From the NCBI GenBank assembly GCA_038125665.1, contig JAYPEI010000008.1, forward strand, positions 1 through 63,709: 63,709 nucleotides of DNA, read 5' to 3'. Below the pieces are notes generated by a model, which did no database searches, was not told the DNA's origin, and saw only the letters and a list, made by a program, of their open reading frames with translations. The first letter of the stretch is position 1; every line of letters begins with the position of its first letter. Both the position numbers and the translations under genes were made by a program. Of the stretch, positions 55,661-63,709 are shown one piece after another. Origin of the DNA: CAILUG01 sp038125665. GTDB taxonomy: Bacteria; Pseudomonadota; Gammaproteobacteria; Pseudomonadales; Pseudohongiellaceae.

Positions 55661-55673
55661 ATTGTCTTGAAAC

Positions 55674-56618
55674 TTACAGTCTGTCTTCTATAGGGGTAAC
55701 AACAAAACCCTCTGGATATTCCTCTACGGCGTTTCCTACGATGGTATAGGCTTTATTCTGGCCACTGAATTTGTTCTCTAGCTTCATATATCCATGTGGA
55801 TCAAATAGTGGGGATGCACTACATCCCATGATTTTTGTGGCATCTTTTTTATCCATGGTATAAAGGCAGCCTTGCTGACGGAAATTATGGATGCCATGTT
55901 CAAGCATCCCATCCATTGCCGCTTTCAGTGTATAGTGCATGGTCATGAAGTTGTAACCTAGTTCATAAGCTTGTTCTGCAGTAATCTCAGCAACTCCATT
56001 AGATCCCATCACATCCGGATACATCTTCCAGCCTTTAACACGTTCAGCAACGTACTTGGCATCATCATAGTTGTTGAGCTTCACCACTGTAGTCATCTGA
56101 GCTCCCAGTTCGATAGCCATCTTGCATCGCTCAATACCTTCATCTAGTTCTGTGGCTGGATCAGCGTTAGTTCTTGCGATCAATATACAGTCAGTGCCTT
56201 CAAGGGCCGCAAGAGCTGCGCGAACTTTGGCGTAATATTTTTCGCGCGGCAGCAATGAGGTGGATTCTTCCATATCGCTGGAATCTTCAAGTTGTAGTGC
56301 GGTAGCACCCGCCATAGCCATACGACGAGCAGAACGGTAAACCGCTAGCGGTCCGCCAAAGCCATCTTCGATATCCGCCGCCAGTGGTAGTGGCGAAGTT
56401 TGTGAAATCCGAGATGTAATCCATTCAATATCGGTAAGGTTAGAAAAACCATAATCAATCACTCCGTTCATGGCAACAGAAACTTCTCCACCACTTAGCA
56501 TCATGGCTTTAAATCCAACCATTTCTACTGCACGCGCTGACGCGCAATCATAAACACATGGAGCGACAATACATTCTTCACTCGTTTCTAGTAGTTGTCG
56601 TAGAGACTGTTTAGCCAT
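55674..56618 (-). CDS. Isocitrate lyase / PEP mutase superfamily enzyme
   Basis: A 314-residue TIM-barrel lyase or hydrolase. It has the metal-binding DIEDGFGG motif, the LQLEDSS segment and ARTNADPA, all typical of the PEP-mutase branch. The KKCGH catalytic motif of isocitrate lyase is absent, so true isocitrate lyase is excluded. Candidates include 2-methylisocitrate lyase-like, oxaloacetate decarboxylase-like or other C–C lyase activities. It lies 21 bases after the MFS carrier gene and may act on a product of the neighbouring gluconate/idonate pathway. Confidence 0.82.
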   Translation of the reverse strand: MAKQSLRQLLETSEECIVAPCVYDCASARAVEMVGFKAMMLSGGEVSVAMNGVIDYGFSNLTDIEWITSRISQTSPLPLAADIEDGFGGPLAVYRSARRMAMAGATALQLEDSSDMEESTSLLPREKYYAKVRAALAALEGTDCILIARTNADPATELDEGIERCKMAIELGAQMTTVVKLNNYDDAKYVAERVKGWKMYPDVMGSNGVAEITAEQAYELGYNFMTMHYTLKAAMDGMLEHGIHNFRQQGCLYTMDKKDATKIMGCSASPLFDPHGYMKLENKFSGQNKAYTIVGNAVEEYPEGFVVTPIEDRL

Positions 56619-56639
56619 GAGATAAAACTCCTTCAGAGA

Positions 56640-57962
56640 TTAGTCGTTAAATTCGTTACGTAACATGCGGTATGGTGCAAAGGCCTGACGTAGAAGTAGC
56701 ACCATGAATGGTGCTGGTAGAGCGATCACAATAGCTAGTGAGTAACGCAGGTCTTGTGGGTTCTTAAAAATATAATCCGTCATTAGACCAACAATCATTG
56801 GCCCAATAACTAATCCAACCAATGTAAGTACAGTAATATACAGAGCAGAAACCTGACCGCGTGCTCGGTTTGGGATGATCAACTGGATAGAAGTACCTGC
56901 GCAGGCATATGGGGTGTTTGCGAGAAAAATTGTTGGAGCAAGAAGGGCAAGTGAAAGAGTTTCAGAAGGCATAAGAGGGAACAACAAACCAGTAATACCA
57001 CAGCAAGCAAAACCATAGGCTGCCACTCTCAAAGGAGCATCATGAATTCCCCTCTCCATGAGCCTGTCCGTCATCCAGCCTCCAAAATATGCCCCAGCGG
57101 TACCGAAGGTGAGCATGATCAAACCAAAACCTAGTCCAATTTCACCAGGGTTTAAACCATAGGTACGTTGAAAGACTGCTGGTGTCCAAATTGAAATAGT
57201 GTATGAAACTAGAGTCACCATAGAGAACGCACTGAACATCGGTAGGAGAGCAGCTTTGCGTTTTTTCATGACGTACCAAACTTCGGACAGTGCAAGCTCA
57301 CTTTCTGCTCCTTTCCCCTGGCGCTTAGGTTCAGGCACGAGCCAAAACAGAGGCACTAACAACAAGCCAGGAAACCCAATAATGACGAAAGCTGCTTGCC
57401 AAGGTTGTAGGCCAGCTAATAGCCCGGACTCTAGCAGTGCCGACTCCTCCAGCCAGTTGAGTAGTAGCCCTCCCCCAATGAGTGCTAAACCAATACCTAC
57501 TGGTGCACTCATCATAAAAAAACCAACAGGTTTGCCTAGTCGCGAGGGTGGAAAGCTATCACTGAGTAATGAGAACCCTGTTGGAGTAACGCTGGCCTCA
57601 CCAATACCAACCCCAACACGCATCAGGAAAAGTTGCCAATAGTTCCTCACAAGACCGGAGCCCATGGCAAATATGCTGAAGAAGAAAAGACAAAAAGATA
57701 GTAGTTTAGTTCGAGATACTTTGTCAGCAAGTCGTCCAATAGGTATACATGCTAAGGTATAGAAAATTCCAAAAGCAATTCCTTGCAGTATACCAAATTG
57801 AGTGTCATTCAGAGCAAACTGCTCTTTGAGAGGCTCAACAGTTAAGTTAATGACAGTTCTGTCAAATTGGGAGGCTATAGAAGCCAATGCGAGTAGAATT
57901 GCTACAAGCCATCCCCGAGTAGTTGATGGCCAGTGACTGCTATCTTGTTCTGTCTTGTTCAT
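56640..57962 (-). CDS. MFS transporter, spinster-like group
   Basis: A 440-residue major facilitator with 12 predicted helices. The beginning RGWLVAILLALASIASQFDRTVINL and GVGIGEASVTPTGFSLLSDSFPP match the spinster-like/aromatic acid carrier group common in marine bacteria. It is transcribed with the lyase and follows, with a 132-base gap, the gluconokinase gene, so it may import a sugar acid. The substrate is not evident. Confidence 0.85.
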   Translation of the reverse strand: MNKTEQDSSHWPSTTRGWLVAILLALASIASQFDRTVINLTVEPLKEQFALNDTQFGILQGIAFGIFYTLACIPIGRLADKVSRTKLLSFCLFFFSIFAMGSGLVRNYWQLFLMRVGVGIGEASVTPTGFSLLSDSFPPSRLGKPVGFFMMSAPVGIGLALIGGGLLLNWLEESALLESGLLAGLQPWQAAFVIIGFPGLLLVPLFWLVPEPKRQGKGAESELALSEVWYVMKKRKAALLPMFSAFSMVTLVSYTISIWTPAVFQRTYGLNPGEIGLGFGLIMLTFGTAGAYFGGWMTDRLMERGIHDAPLRVAAYGFACCGITGLLFPLMPSETLSLALLAPTIFLANTPYACAGTSIQLIIPNRARGQVSALYITVLTLVGLVIGPMIVGLMTDYIFKNPQDLRYSLAIVIALPAPFMVLLLRQAFAPYRMLRNEFND

Positions 57963-58043
57963 AGCTGTTCCCCAAGGTCTGCAGTATTTTAGTTTTAGTA
58001 TTGATTTATAGTTATATTAAGTTGTAAGAAACCCTTAGAAATA

Positions 58044-58067
58044 GTTCCTCTCACAATTGTTCCTCTC
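58044..58067. repeat. Direct repeat GTTCCTCTC upstream of the MFS gene
   Basis: Two copies of GTTCCTCTC begin at 58044 and 58059, 15 bases apart. They lie in the 132-base gap before the MFS gene and could be a regulator site. The spacing is not a multiple of a helical turn, and no known consensus fits. Confidence 0.3.
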
Positions 58068-58094
58068 TAGACTGTCGCTAAAGTAAGGTAAGCT

Positions 58095-58601
58095 CTAGGT
58101 GTAATGCTGTAAATAATTTATGGCTTTTCCAACATTTGTGGTTTTTGAGTCCTCCCCTAATAAAGTTAGTACCCGACCTTCCTTTTCTGGACTCTCCAAG
58201 GTCTCTAGTTGAGAGTCCAAAAGATTTAGAGGCATAAAGTGCCTGCCCTCATTGAGTCTTTTTTCCATTCTTGCGGCCAAGGTTTCACGTTTCACTTTTG
58301 GCCAAATAAAATATAGTAATGGACAACTTTCACGGAGTTGGTCACGATAGCTGCGCTTAAGTGCGGAGCACGACACTACAACCCCATCCTCGTTGAATTC
58401 TTGTAATACGCCTGCAACTTTTTCTAGGAAGGGTAGCCTGTCAGCATCAGTTAAAGGTATGCCAGCGCGCATCTTATTTATATTCTCAGCAGTGTGGCAA
58501 TCATCACCCTCGACAAAACGCCAACTCATGGCTTTTGCAATAGATCGCCCCAAGCTACTTTTTCCACAGCCACTAACTCCCATGACTACAACAGCTGGCA
58601 T
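58095..58601 (-). CDS. gntK: Gluconokinase
   Basis: Phosphorylates gluconate to 6-phosphogluconate. The 168-residue protein has the P-loop MGVSGCGKSSLGR near residue 8 and the family motifs FVEGDDCHTAENINKMRAGIPLTDADR and CSALKRSYRDQLR. The length is typical of GntK/IdnK. Its ATG overlaps the dehydrogenase stop (TAATG), so the two are translated together and gluconate is made and phosphorylated by one operon. Confidence 0.95.
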   Translation of the reverse strand: MPAVVVMGVSGCGKSSLGRSIAKAMSWRFVEGDDCHTAENINKMRAGIPLTDADRLPFLEKVAGVLQEFNEDGVVVSCSALKRSYRDQLRESCPLLYFIWPKVKRETLAARMEKRLNEGRHFMPLNLLDSQLETLESPEKEGRVLTLLGEDSKTTNVGKAINYLQHYT

Positions 58602-59653
58602 TAGGAAATGTCACCCAAGTTAAGGTGAAGCTTGATTACTTCTTGGCGATTGCCAGCTTGCAAAAAGGCACTACGAGCGTCAGATAAAGCATAGGTGCCA
58701 GAAAGTATGGCACTGGCATCCATCCGTTTACTTACGATGAGTTTTACTGCAAGAGCAAATTCATTGTGTGCACGAAATGCACCGATAAATTTAATTTCGC
58801 GAGTTTGTAACAGATTAACTGGAATAGACGTTGTGCCTGGTGGCAGCATGCCAATTTGTACAATGCGACCACCACGTTTTATACACTGGAATAGTATTGG
58901 TAGGGCTGAAGGACTTCCACTGGCTTCTAAGATAACGTCGAAATACCCCTCAGGAGAAATGAATTCTTGTAATGCCTCTGCCTGTTTCGCTACGTTAATG
59001 ACAGACTGTACACCAATTTTTTCCTTAGCAATTTGTAAGGGGTAGTCGTGAATGTCAGTGGCAATCACTTCAGTGGCACCGGCATGTAGAGCCGACAGGG
59101 CAGTGAGTAAGCCGATAGGGCCAGAGCCTGAGACCAGCACCCGCTTATTCAATAGAGAGCCTGCTCTAGCAACAGCATGAAGCCCTACAGAGAGAGGTTC
59201 TGCTAGGGACAGCTCAAGTAATGAGGTTGCCTCAGGGACAGGTATAACCTGATCAGCTCGTAAGATCAGCTCTTGACTGAAGCCCCCCTGCACATGCGGG
59301 AAACGTCCAGCTGAACCTAGAAAAAACATGTTGGTGCACAGGTTGCTCTGACCATTAAGACAGAAATTACATTTTAAACAGGGTTTGCTTGGGTTTAGGC
59401 CCGCCTTCATGCCCGACTTTATTTCCTTAACATCAGTGCCCGTTTCAAGCACTACACCTGAAATTTCATGACCGAGTACCATTGGCTCACGGATCATAAA
59501 GTCACCGACACCACCCCTGCTAAAGTAATGTAAGTCAGAACCACAAATGCCACCGTAACTGACTTGAACGCGAACTTCATTATTTTTCAGTGGCACTAAA
59601 GGATATTCTTCAACTCGAAGATCTTCTTTACCGTGACAAACTACTGCAAGCAT
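58601..59653 (-). CDS. idnD: Zinc-dependent L-idonate 5-dehydrogenase-like enzyme
   Basis: Medium-chain zinc dehydrogenase of 350 residues. The catalytic zinc site includes C37 (GGICGSDLHYF) and H62–E63 (GHE). The structural zinc cysteines are C92, C95, C98 and C106. The Rossmann fold has VLVSGSGPIGLL. The YFSRGGVGDFMIREPM stretch is characteristic of IdnD, which oxidises L-idonate to 5-ketogluconate. Its place beside an IdnO-like reductase and gluconokinase supports that reaction, although sorbitol-type substrates remain possible. Confidence 0.86.
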   Translation of the reverse strand: MLAVVCHGKEDLRVEEYPLVPLKNNEVRVQVSYGGICGSDLHYFSRGGVGDFMIREPMVLGHEISGVVLETGTDVKEIKSGMKAGLNPSKPCLKCNFCLNGQSNLCTNMFFLGSAGRFPHVQGGFSQELILRADQVIPVPEATSLLELSLAEPLSVGLHAVARAGSLLNKRVLVSGSGPIGLLTALSALHAGATEVIATDIHDYPLQIAKEKIGVQSVINVAKQAEALQEFISPEGYFDVILEASGSPSALPILFQCIKRGGRIVQIGMLPPGTTSIPVNLLQTREIKFIGAFRAHNEFALAVKLIVSKRMDASAILSGTYALSDARSAFLQAGNRQEVIKLHLNLGDIS

Positions 59654-59676
59654 GTATTGGTCCCTATGATAATCAA

Positions 59677-60642
59677 TTAGTCATAAAGCTCAGGCAAAGC
59701 GCTAAGATAAGTAGTGCCTTGGATGGCTGCATCAATATTCGCAAGAACCAGGTTAGCCATTGCTTTTCTTGTTTCTTCAGTAGCCGAGGCTATATGTGGG
59801 GATAGGAGAACTCTTGAATCTGAGATAAGTATGGGATTTACTCTGGGTTCATCTGGGAATACATCCAGCGCAGCACCTGCAATGATGTTGTTTTGTAAGG
59901 CTGCAATTAAAGCTTGTTCGTCAATTATAGAGCCTCTAGCTACATTAATTATCCAACCGCTACGACCAGCTTCTTTGCCAAGAGATTGGAGAACTTGTGT
60001 ATTTATCATATGATGGTTTTCAGCCGTTGCAGCGCACGTGACAAAAAGTACATCCACGGCAGTCGCAAGCTTTACTAAGCTATTGTGCCACTGATAAGGG
60101 CAGTCTTTTTGACTGCGGCTATGGTAATGCACCTCGCCTAAAGGGGCTAAACGACGAGCTAATGCCGCTCCAATGTTACCAAGACCAAGAATACCGTAAC
60201 ATCGACCACTCGCTTTACGTGCAAGGGTCATTTCACCTTCTAGCCATTTGCCTGCTCTAACATAACTATCGGCAGCGTGAATCTGACGTAACTTCGCGAG
60301 CATCATGCCTAAGGCTAAATCTGCAACATCCTCTGTCAGTAGATCTGGAGTTGTTGTCACAGTTATGCTTTTGGAAGTACAAAGTTTTCTGTCGACCTTA
60401 TCGAAACCAACGCCGTTTATGGCGATCAATTTCAAGGCTGGAAGTTTTTCAATCAGATCTTTAGGGCATCCCCAATGGCCATTAGTTGCTAATGCGATAA
60501 TTTCTGGTGCATGAGCTTCTAGAGCCGCACTTTGCTCGGCTTGGTTTAATTCAAACCAGCGTAATACTTTCCCACGCTGCTTAAGCTCAACTTCGAAGGC
60601 CTCAGAGTAAGGACTAAACTGAATAATTACTGGCGAATCCAT
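59677..60642 (-). CDS. D-2-hydroxyacid dehydrogenase (GhrB-like)
   Basis: NAD(P)-dependent reductase of 2-oxo acids such as glyoxylate, hydroxypyruvate or 2-ketogluconate, 321 residues. The cofactor-binding GILGLGNIGAALARRLA, the catalytic arginine in INVARGSIIDEQALI, and the histidine in SPHIASATEETR are present. With idnD and gntK next to it, 2-ketogluconate reduction is a reasonable inference. It lies 23 bases before idnD on the same strand. Confidence 0.85.
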   Translation of the reverse strand: MDSPVIIQFSPYSEAFEVELKQRGKVLRWFELNQAEQSAALEAHAPEIIALATNGHWGCPKDLIEKLPALKLIAINGVGFDKVDRKLCTSKSITVTTTPDLLTEDVADLALGMMLAKLRQIHAADSYVRAGKWLEGEMTLARKASGRCYGILGLGNIGAALARRLAPLGEVHYHSRSQKDCPYQWHNSLVKLATAVDVLFVTCAATAENHHMINTQVLQSLGKEAGRSGWIINVARGSIIDEQALIAALQNNIIAGAALDVFPDEPRVNPILISDSRVLLSPHIASATEETRKAMANLVLANIDAAIQGTTYLSALPELYD

Positions 60643-60706
60643 TTGTTTCCCTCTTAAGGAATTACTACTTACACTTATCTGATATATTAGCCATGGAAAC
60701 TGTCCC

Positions 60707-61468
60707 CTACACTACGGAAAGTAGGCCGCCATCTACGTAGATTGTTTGTCCATTGACGAAATTAGAGGCATCGGAGGCAAGAAAAACAATGGCTCCATGC
60801 AAATCCTCAAGTTGCCCCCAACGACCAGCAGGTGTGCGGCCTTTGATCCAGGCATCAAAAGTTGGGTCAGCTTGCAATGCTTCGGTCAATGGTGTGTTGA
60901 AATAACCTGGGCCCAGTGCATTCACCTGTATCCCATGCTTAGCCCAGTCGGCACACATGCCTTTGGTAAGATTTTTCACGGCACCTTTCGATGCTGTGTA
61001 CGGAGCGATAGTCGGGCGTGCCAGTTCGCTTTGGACACTGGCGATATTAATGATTTTTCCATAACCTCGTGCAATCATCTGAGGGGCTATGGCTTTGCTC
61101 ATGTAGTACACGGAGTCAAGGTTTGTCCGCATAAGCTCATGCCAGTCATCGTCGTTGAACTGCTCGAGAGGGGCTCGCCGCTGAATCCCAGCATTATTGA
61201 CAAGAATATCTATATCACCACAAGTTCGGCTAAGTTCAGCAAGCCCAGCTGATACAGCTTCTGTCTGGGTAACATCAAAAGCTACTCCATTAACATCTAT
61301 ACCCTTTTCTTGTAATCTAGATACTGCAAGTTGTAACTCAGCTTGATTACGAGAATTCAAGATTATATTTGCCCCTGCTTCACCAAGTGCTTGTGCAAGG
61401 GCAAAACCGATCCCTCTGGAGGATCCAGTAATGAGAGCTCTACGGCCCTTGAGTGAAAACAGCGACAT
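60707..61468 (-). CDS. idnO: Gluconate 5-dehydrogenase-like SDR (IdnO)
   Basis: SDR of 253 residues that reversibly reduces 5-ketogluconate to gluconate. It has the cofactor motif ALITGSSRGIGFALA, NNAGIQRR, the catalytic PYTASKGAVKNLTKGMC and ALGPGYFNTPLTEAL, which match the E. coli IdnO pattern as I remember it, including the RTPAGRWG stretch. It is the first gene of the minus-strand gluconate/idonate group, divergent from the Vgb-like gene. No GntR/IdnR regulator gene is nearby. Confidence 0.88.
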   Translation of the reverse strand: MSLFSLKGRRALITGSSRGIGFALAQALGEAGANIILNSRNQAELQLAVSRLQEKGIDVNGVAFDVTQTEAVSAGLAELSRTCGDIDILVNNAGIQRRAPLEQFNDDDWHELMRTNLDSVYYMSKAIAPQMIARGYGKIINIASVQSELARPTIAPYTASKGAVKNLTKGMCADWAKHGIQVNALGPGYFNTPLTEALQADPTFDAWIKGRTPAGRWGQLEDLHGAIVFLASDASNFVNGQTIYVDGGLLSVV

Positions 61469-61550
61469 ATTTACTCCTTAATAGTTAAGCATACCGAGAT
61501 CATCATTTCAGGTACAGTAGTCATTAGAATTTATAATTCTGGAGCAAACA

Positions 61551-62564
61551 ATGACCCAAAAGCCGTTATTAAAAATTCTCATGATAGTCTCACTGTTAAA
61601 TGCACCCGAATCTGGTGCTGAGGCTCCTAAAGTAACATTTATCGACCTGCCCGGAGAAAATCTAGGACCTACAACATTAAGTGTCACGACTAATGGTGAG
61701 GTGTGGTTTACGCTGAGTAATGCTGATGCGCTGGGAGTAGTCGACAGCAAGGGAAATAACTATAGACAGTATCCTTTACCCTTTAAAGGAAGCTCACCAC
61801 GCATTATTACAGTTGGAGCAGATGGTAATTTGTGGTTCTCGGAGCATGACGGTAGCAGGCTAGGAAGAAGTACCCCTCAAGGTGATATGGAAACATGGGA
61901 TTTACCTTCATCTGGGGCTCAACCACGAGCTATAGCGCTGGGAGCAGATGGGAATATATGGGCAGGATTATTCGCAGCAAATAAAATTGCTCGTATTACA
62001 CCACAGGGTGAAATTACAGAATTTACTATTCCAACCCCCGACAGTGGTCCTCGCGCACTAGCTGCGGGTAGTGATGGAAATATTTGGTTCTCTGAATTCA
62101 AAGCAGGAAAAATTGGACGCATCACACTCAGCGGTGAAATCACTGAGTTCGATCTACCTAGACCAAATACTGGGCCCGGAGATATTACTACAGGTAGCGA
62201 TGGTGCTCTTTGGTTTCTTGAGTTAAATGGCTTGATGGATGGCTTGCTGAAAGAGGGTAATCGGGTGGGTCGCATTACCACCACTGGTGATGTTATGGAA
62301 TTCCCACTACCTTCTGATGAGAGCACACCAATCAATATTGCTGTCGGACCAGATGGCAATATCTGGTATACAAAAGGTAAAGCTTTAGGGCGTGTCACAA
62401 TCGAGGGGCAGGTCAGTGAATTTATTATCTCAGATCAACCTGCACGAACAGTAGGACTGACTGCAGGAGCAGACCGACAGCCTCCGGTAAATTTGATTGA
62501 TAAGCTTTGGTTTACAGACCCTCAGAATAATCGCATTGGATATATCGTATTGACCGACCAATAA
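61551..62564 (+). CDS. Virginiamycin B lyase-like beta-propeller, probably not a lyase
   Basis: A 337-residue exported protein with a signal sequence ending near SGAEA and about six to seven repeats containing GxDGNIWFxE and GRITxxGEITEF. These are typical of the streptogramin lyase (Vgb) propeller. The Vgb enzyme uses two catalytic histidines near its later blades. This protein has only one histidine in all (H99), and the blade expected to hold RPHAI reads STPINIA. Streptogramin inactivation is therefore unlikely. It is divergent from idnO. Function unknown. Confidence 0.8.
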   Translation: MTQKPLLKILMIVSLLNAPESGAEAPKVTFIDLPGENLGPTTLSVTTNGEVWFTLSNADALGVVDSKGNNYRQYPLPFKGSSPRIITVGADGNLWFSEHDGSRLGRSTPQGDMETWDLPSSGAQPRAIALGADGNIWAGLFAANKIARITPQGEITEFTIPTPDSGPRALAAGSDGNIWFSEFKAGKIGRITLSGEITEFDLPRPNTGPGDITTGSDGALWFLELNGLMDGLLKEGNRVGRITTTGDVMEFPLPSDESTPINIAVGPDGNIWYTKGKALGRVTIEGQVSEFIISDQPARTVGLTAGADRQPPVNLIDKLWFTDPQNNRIGYIVLTDQ

Positions 62565-62621
62565 ACGACTCATCGCGAGCAACTTTACTTGCAGATTGTT
62601 TAGTCGCTATTAAAAAAAGTG

Positions 62622-63029
62622 CTATTCTGAATCGTCTCTAGACAGATCAGTGAACATTTTCAGTTTATCTTTGCCACGAAGAAAATCAAAGCCATCATCT
62701 TCTGTGTTTGCCTTGAAGTCTGCTGAGGCAGTTGAGGATCGTGAAGGAGTATTTTTCGAAGTTTCTGGTTGCATGGAGTCACGCCAAAGTGCCTTCTCCA
62801 CTGTGAAAAAATAAATAACAACACTCAAAGCATACAGTAATGTTTTTACCAACGAGCTTTGCCAGAGATAGCGAGTATCACCAGAAAGTTGGATATATGT
62901 CTGATATTCAGAGTGTGCATACCAGAGAATTAGCCAGGTAATAAATAAGTAAATTAGGGCTCGGCAACGTACCTTGAAGAAGCGCGCGGCTGCAAGGTAT
63001 AGAACAAATTTAACCAGTTGGCTTAACAT
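62622..63029 (-). CDS. Small membrane protein, unknown
   Basis: A 135-residue protein with up to three hydrophobic segments (about 1–19, 22–40 and 52–75) and a hydrophilic, serine- and aspartate-rich C-terminal tail. I do not recognise it. Its ATG overlaps the stop of the gene before it (TAATG), so the two are translated together and may act together. Confidence 0.6.
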   Translation of the reverse strand: MLSQLVKFVLYLAAARFFKVRCRALIYLFITWLILWYAHSEYQTYIQLSGDTRYLWQSSLVKTLLYALSVVIYFFTVEKALWRDSMQPETSKNTPSRSSTASADFKANTEDDGFDFLRGKDKLKMFTDLSRDDSE

Positions 63030-63259
63030 TAGCTTAGGCCGATAAGAACCAAGATACTTAACAAAGCACCGCTTTTATATTTTTCAACTAGTTTTTTTTC
63101 TTCTGCACTGACGATGAATTCACGTTGATCCTCAGAATAGTCTTGAGGGTGTTTCCCTGCCAGAGCAATTTGTAGTTTGGCATTTTCAATAGCCCGTTCT
63201 CTCAAGTGGTGACGCCACCTTTGTTGAAGACTTTTTTGTTTTCTTCTTAGCCACGACAT
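63029..63259 (-). CDS. Small basic protein with C-terminal membrane helix, unknown
   Basis: A 76-residue protein, strongly basic at the N-terminus (LRRKQKSLQQRWRHHLRER), with a hydrophobic end (SGALLSILVLIGLS) that looks like a tail anchor. I know no family for it. It is co-translated with the membrane protein gene downstream. The ribosome site is weak. Confidence 0.6.
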   Translation of the reverse strand: MSWLRRKQKSLQQRWRHHLRERAIENAKLQIALAGKHPQDYSEDQREFIVSAEEKKLVEKYKSGALLSILVLIGLS

Positions 63260-63308
63260 AATAAGTATTACTCTTTGATAATATTCACCATACCGACTTT
63301 AGTTTACT

Positions 63309-63323
63309 CTATCAATTTGATAG
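63309..63323. repeat. Palindrome in the gap before the pseudouridine synthase
   Basis: CTATCAA-T-TTGATAG is a perfect seven-base inverted repeat around a central T, in the 217-base gap 63260–63476. It lies about 50 bases upstream of the small basic protein gene and could be an operator. There is no T tract. Confidence 0.3.
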
Positions 63324-63476
63324 CTAAGTTTAATAATTAGTATTAAAAATAAATTTAATTGCTTCTGAAATTTCGTTGGGATTTTTTGGGTGAGCTAATT
63401 TAATGACGAAGTTGATAAATTTCTTTGGCTGTAAGCCTAAGCTTATAATGCTAAATTAAGAACTCTCTTCTGTAAG

Positions 63477-63709
63477 CTAAGAGAGAATATAATTTCGTAA
63501 CCCCTTACCAAAGGGACAGGTAAAACTTAAACTCACAGCACGAAGTTGGAGTCCTGAAGTATTTTTATTCTCTGTTCCATAGAGGGGATCACCCCAGATT
63601 GGTGTTCCGTTATCAGCAAAATGACGACGAATCTGATGTTTGCGTCCGGTTTCAATGCTGACTTCAAGTTTACTCGTGTTTTGAGTGGCATCGAAAGTTA
63701 GTAGACGGT
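63477..63709 (-). CDS. RluA-family pseudouridine synthase, C-terminal part (cut by window edge)
   Basis: The reverse strand codes the last 76 residues of a protein whose start is beyond the right edge; in-frame codons run from 63707 down to the stop at 63477–63479. The motifs TGRKHQIRRHFADNG and WGDPLYG are the typical C-terminal part of RluA-family enzymes that convert uridine to pseudouridine in rRNA or tRNA. The catalytic aspartate is outside the window, so the target position cannot be inferred. The call rests on those two motifs. Confidence 0.85.
   Translation of the reverse strand, partial: RLLTFDATQNTSKLEVSIETGRKHQIRRHFADNGTPIWGDPLYGTENKNTSGLQLRAVSLSFTCPFGKGLRNYILS

Noticed and set aside
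61551..62564. Streptogramin resistance gene vgb
   Set aside because: The protein has the fold but only one histidine, so the catalytic site of the known lyase is missing.
1..63709. CRISPR array, prophage, insertion sequence or integron
   Set aside because: No spaced identical repeats, transposase, integrase, phage structural gene or terminal inverted repeats were seen. The only tRNA gene shows no attachment-site copy nearby.

Overview
The window looks like chromosomal DNA of a gammaproteobacterium, probably a marine, aerobic, moderately AT-rich lineage. The main evidence is the conserved housekeeping run tsaE–ami–mutL–miaA–hfq–hflX–hflK–hflC–hisZ–purA, supported by a PtsP of the nitrogen-PTS type, a Vibrio-like carboxy(nor)spermidine pathway and a TonB-dependent receptor. 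I cannot name the genus. There is no sign of a prophage, insertion sequence, CRISPR array or plasmid backbone. One tRNA (Arg, anticodon CCG) is present.

Left part (1–24.4 kb): a TonB receptor, a UPF0149 protein, a carboxymuconolactone-decarboxylase-like protein and a 3-hydroxyisobutyrate-dehydrogenase-like enzyme come first. A polyamine group follows (speA, carboxy(nor)spermidine dehydrogenase, nspC), then ptsP on the opposite strand. A p-cresol-methylhydroxylase-type flavoprotein overlaps its cytochrome c gene. Next is a tightly coupled metal-response operon: response regulator, histidine kinase, FTR1-like permease, TolC-like channel, membrane fusion protein, heavy-metal RND pump and DUF3240 protein. 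A Pit phosphate transporter follows.

Middle (24.4–46 kb): on the minus strand there is a DUF6152 – GST – NTF2-like group, then the housekeeping block, which is broken only by murI on the plus strand between mutL and miaA. Upstream of tsaE is a small unknown protein with a possible long leader. A second minus-strand operon encodes two MFS_3 exporters in tandem, a thiamine-diphosphate enzyme and a LysE/RhtB exporter.

Right part (46–63.7 kb): after the tRNA come a few unknowns, a YghU-type GST and an orphan cupredoxin of the iron-transport type. The most interesting part follows, a compact plus-strand operon of thermostable-hemolysin-family protein, AMP-forming acyl ligase, heme-oxygenase-like putative diiron enzyme, short-chain reductase and exported TPR protein. 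It looks like a small biosynthetic pathway whose product I cannot name. Next to it lie a secreted metallo-beta-lactamase-fold enzyme carrying two EF-hand loops and a PQQ-type sugar dehydrogenase homologue. A gluconate/idonate catabolic group follows on the minus strand (idnO-like, hydroxyacid dehydrogenase, idnD-like, gntK, MFS carrier, isocitrate-lyase-superfamily enzyme). The window closes with a Vgb-like beta-propeller lacking the lyase histidines, two small unknowns and the C-terminal end of an RluA-family pseudouridine synthase.

All assignments come from reading motifs and remembered family features. No database search was run.
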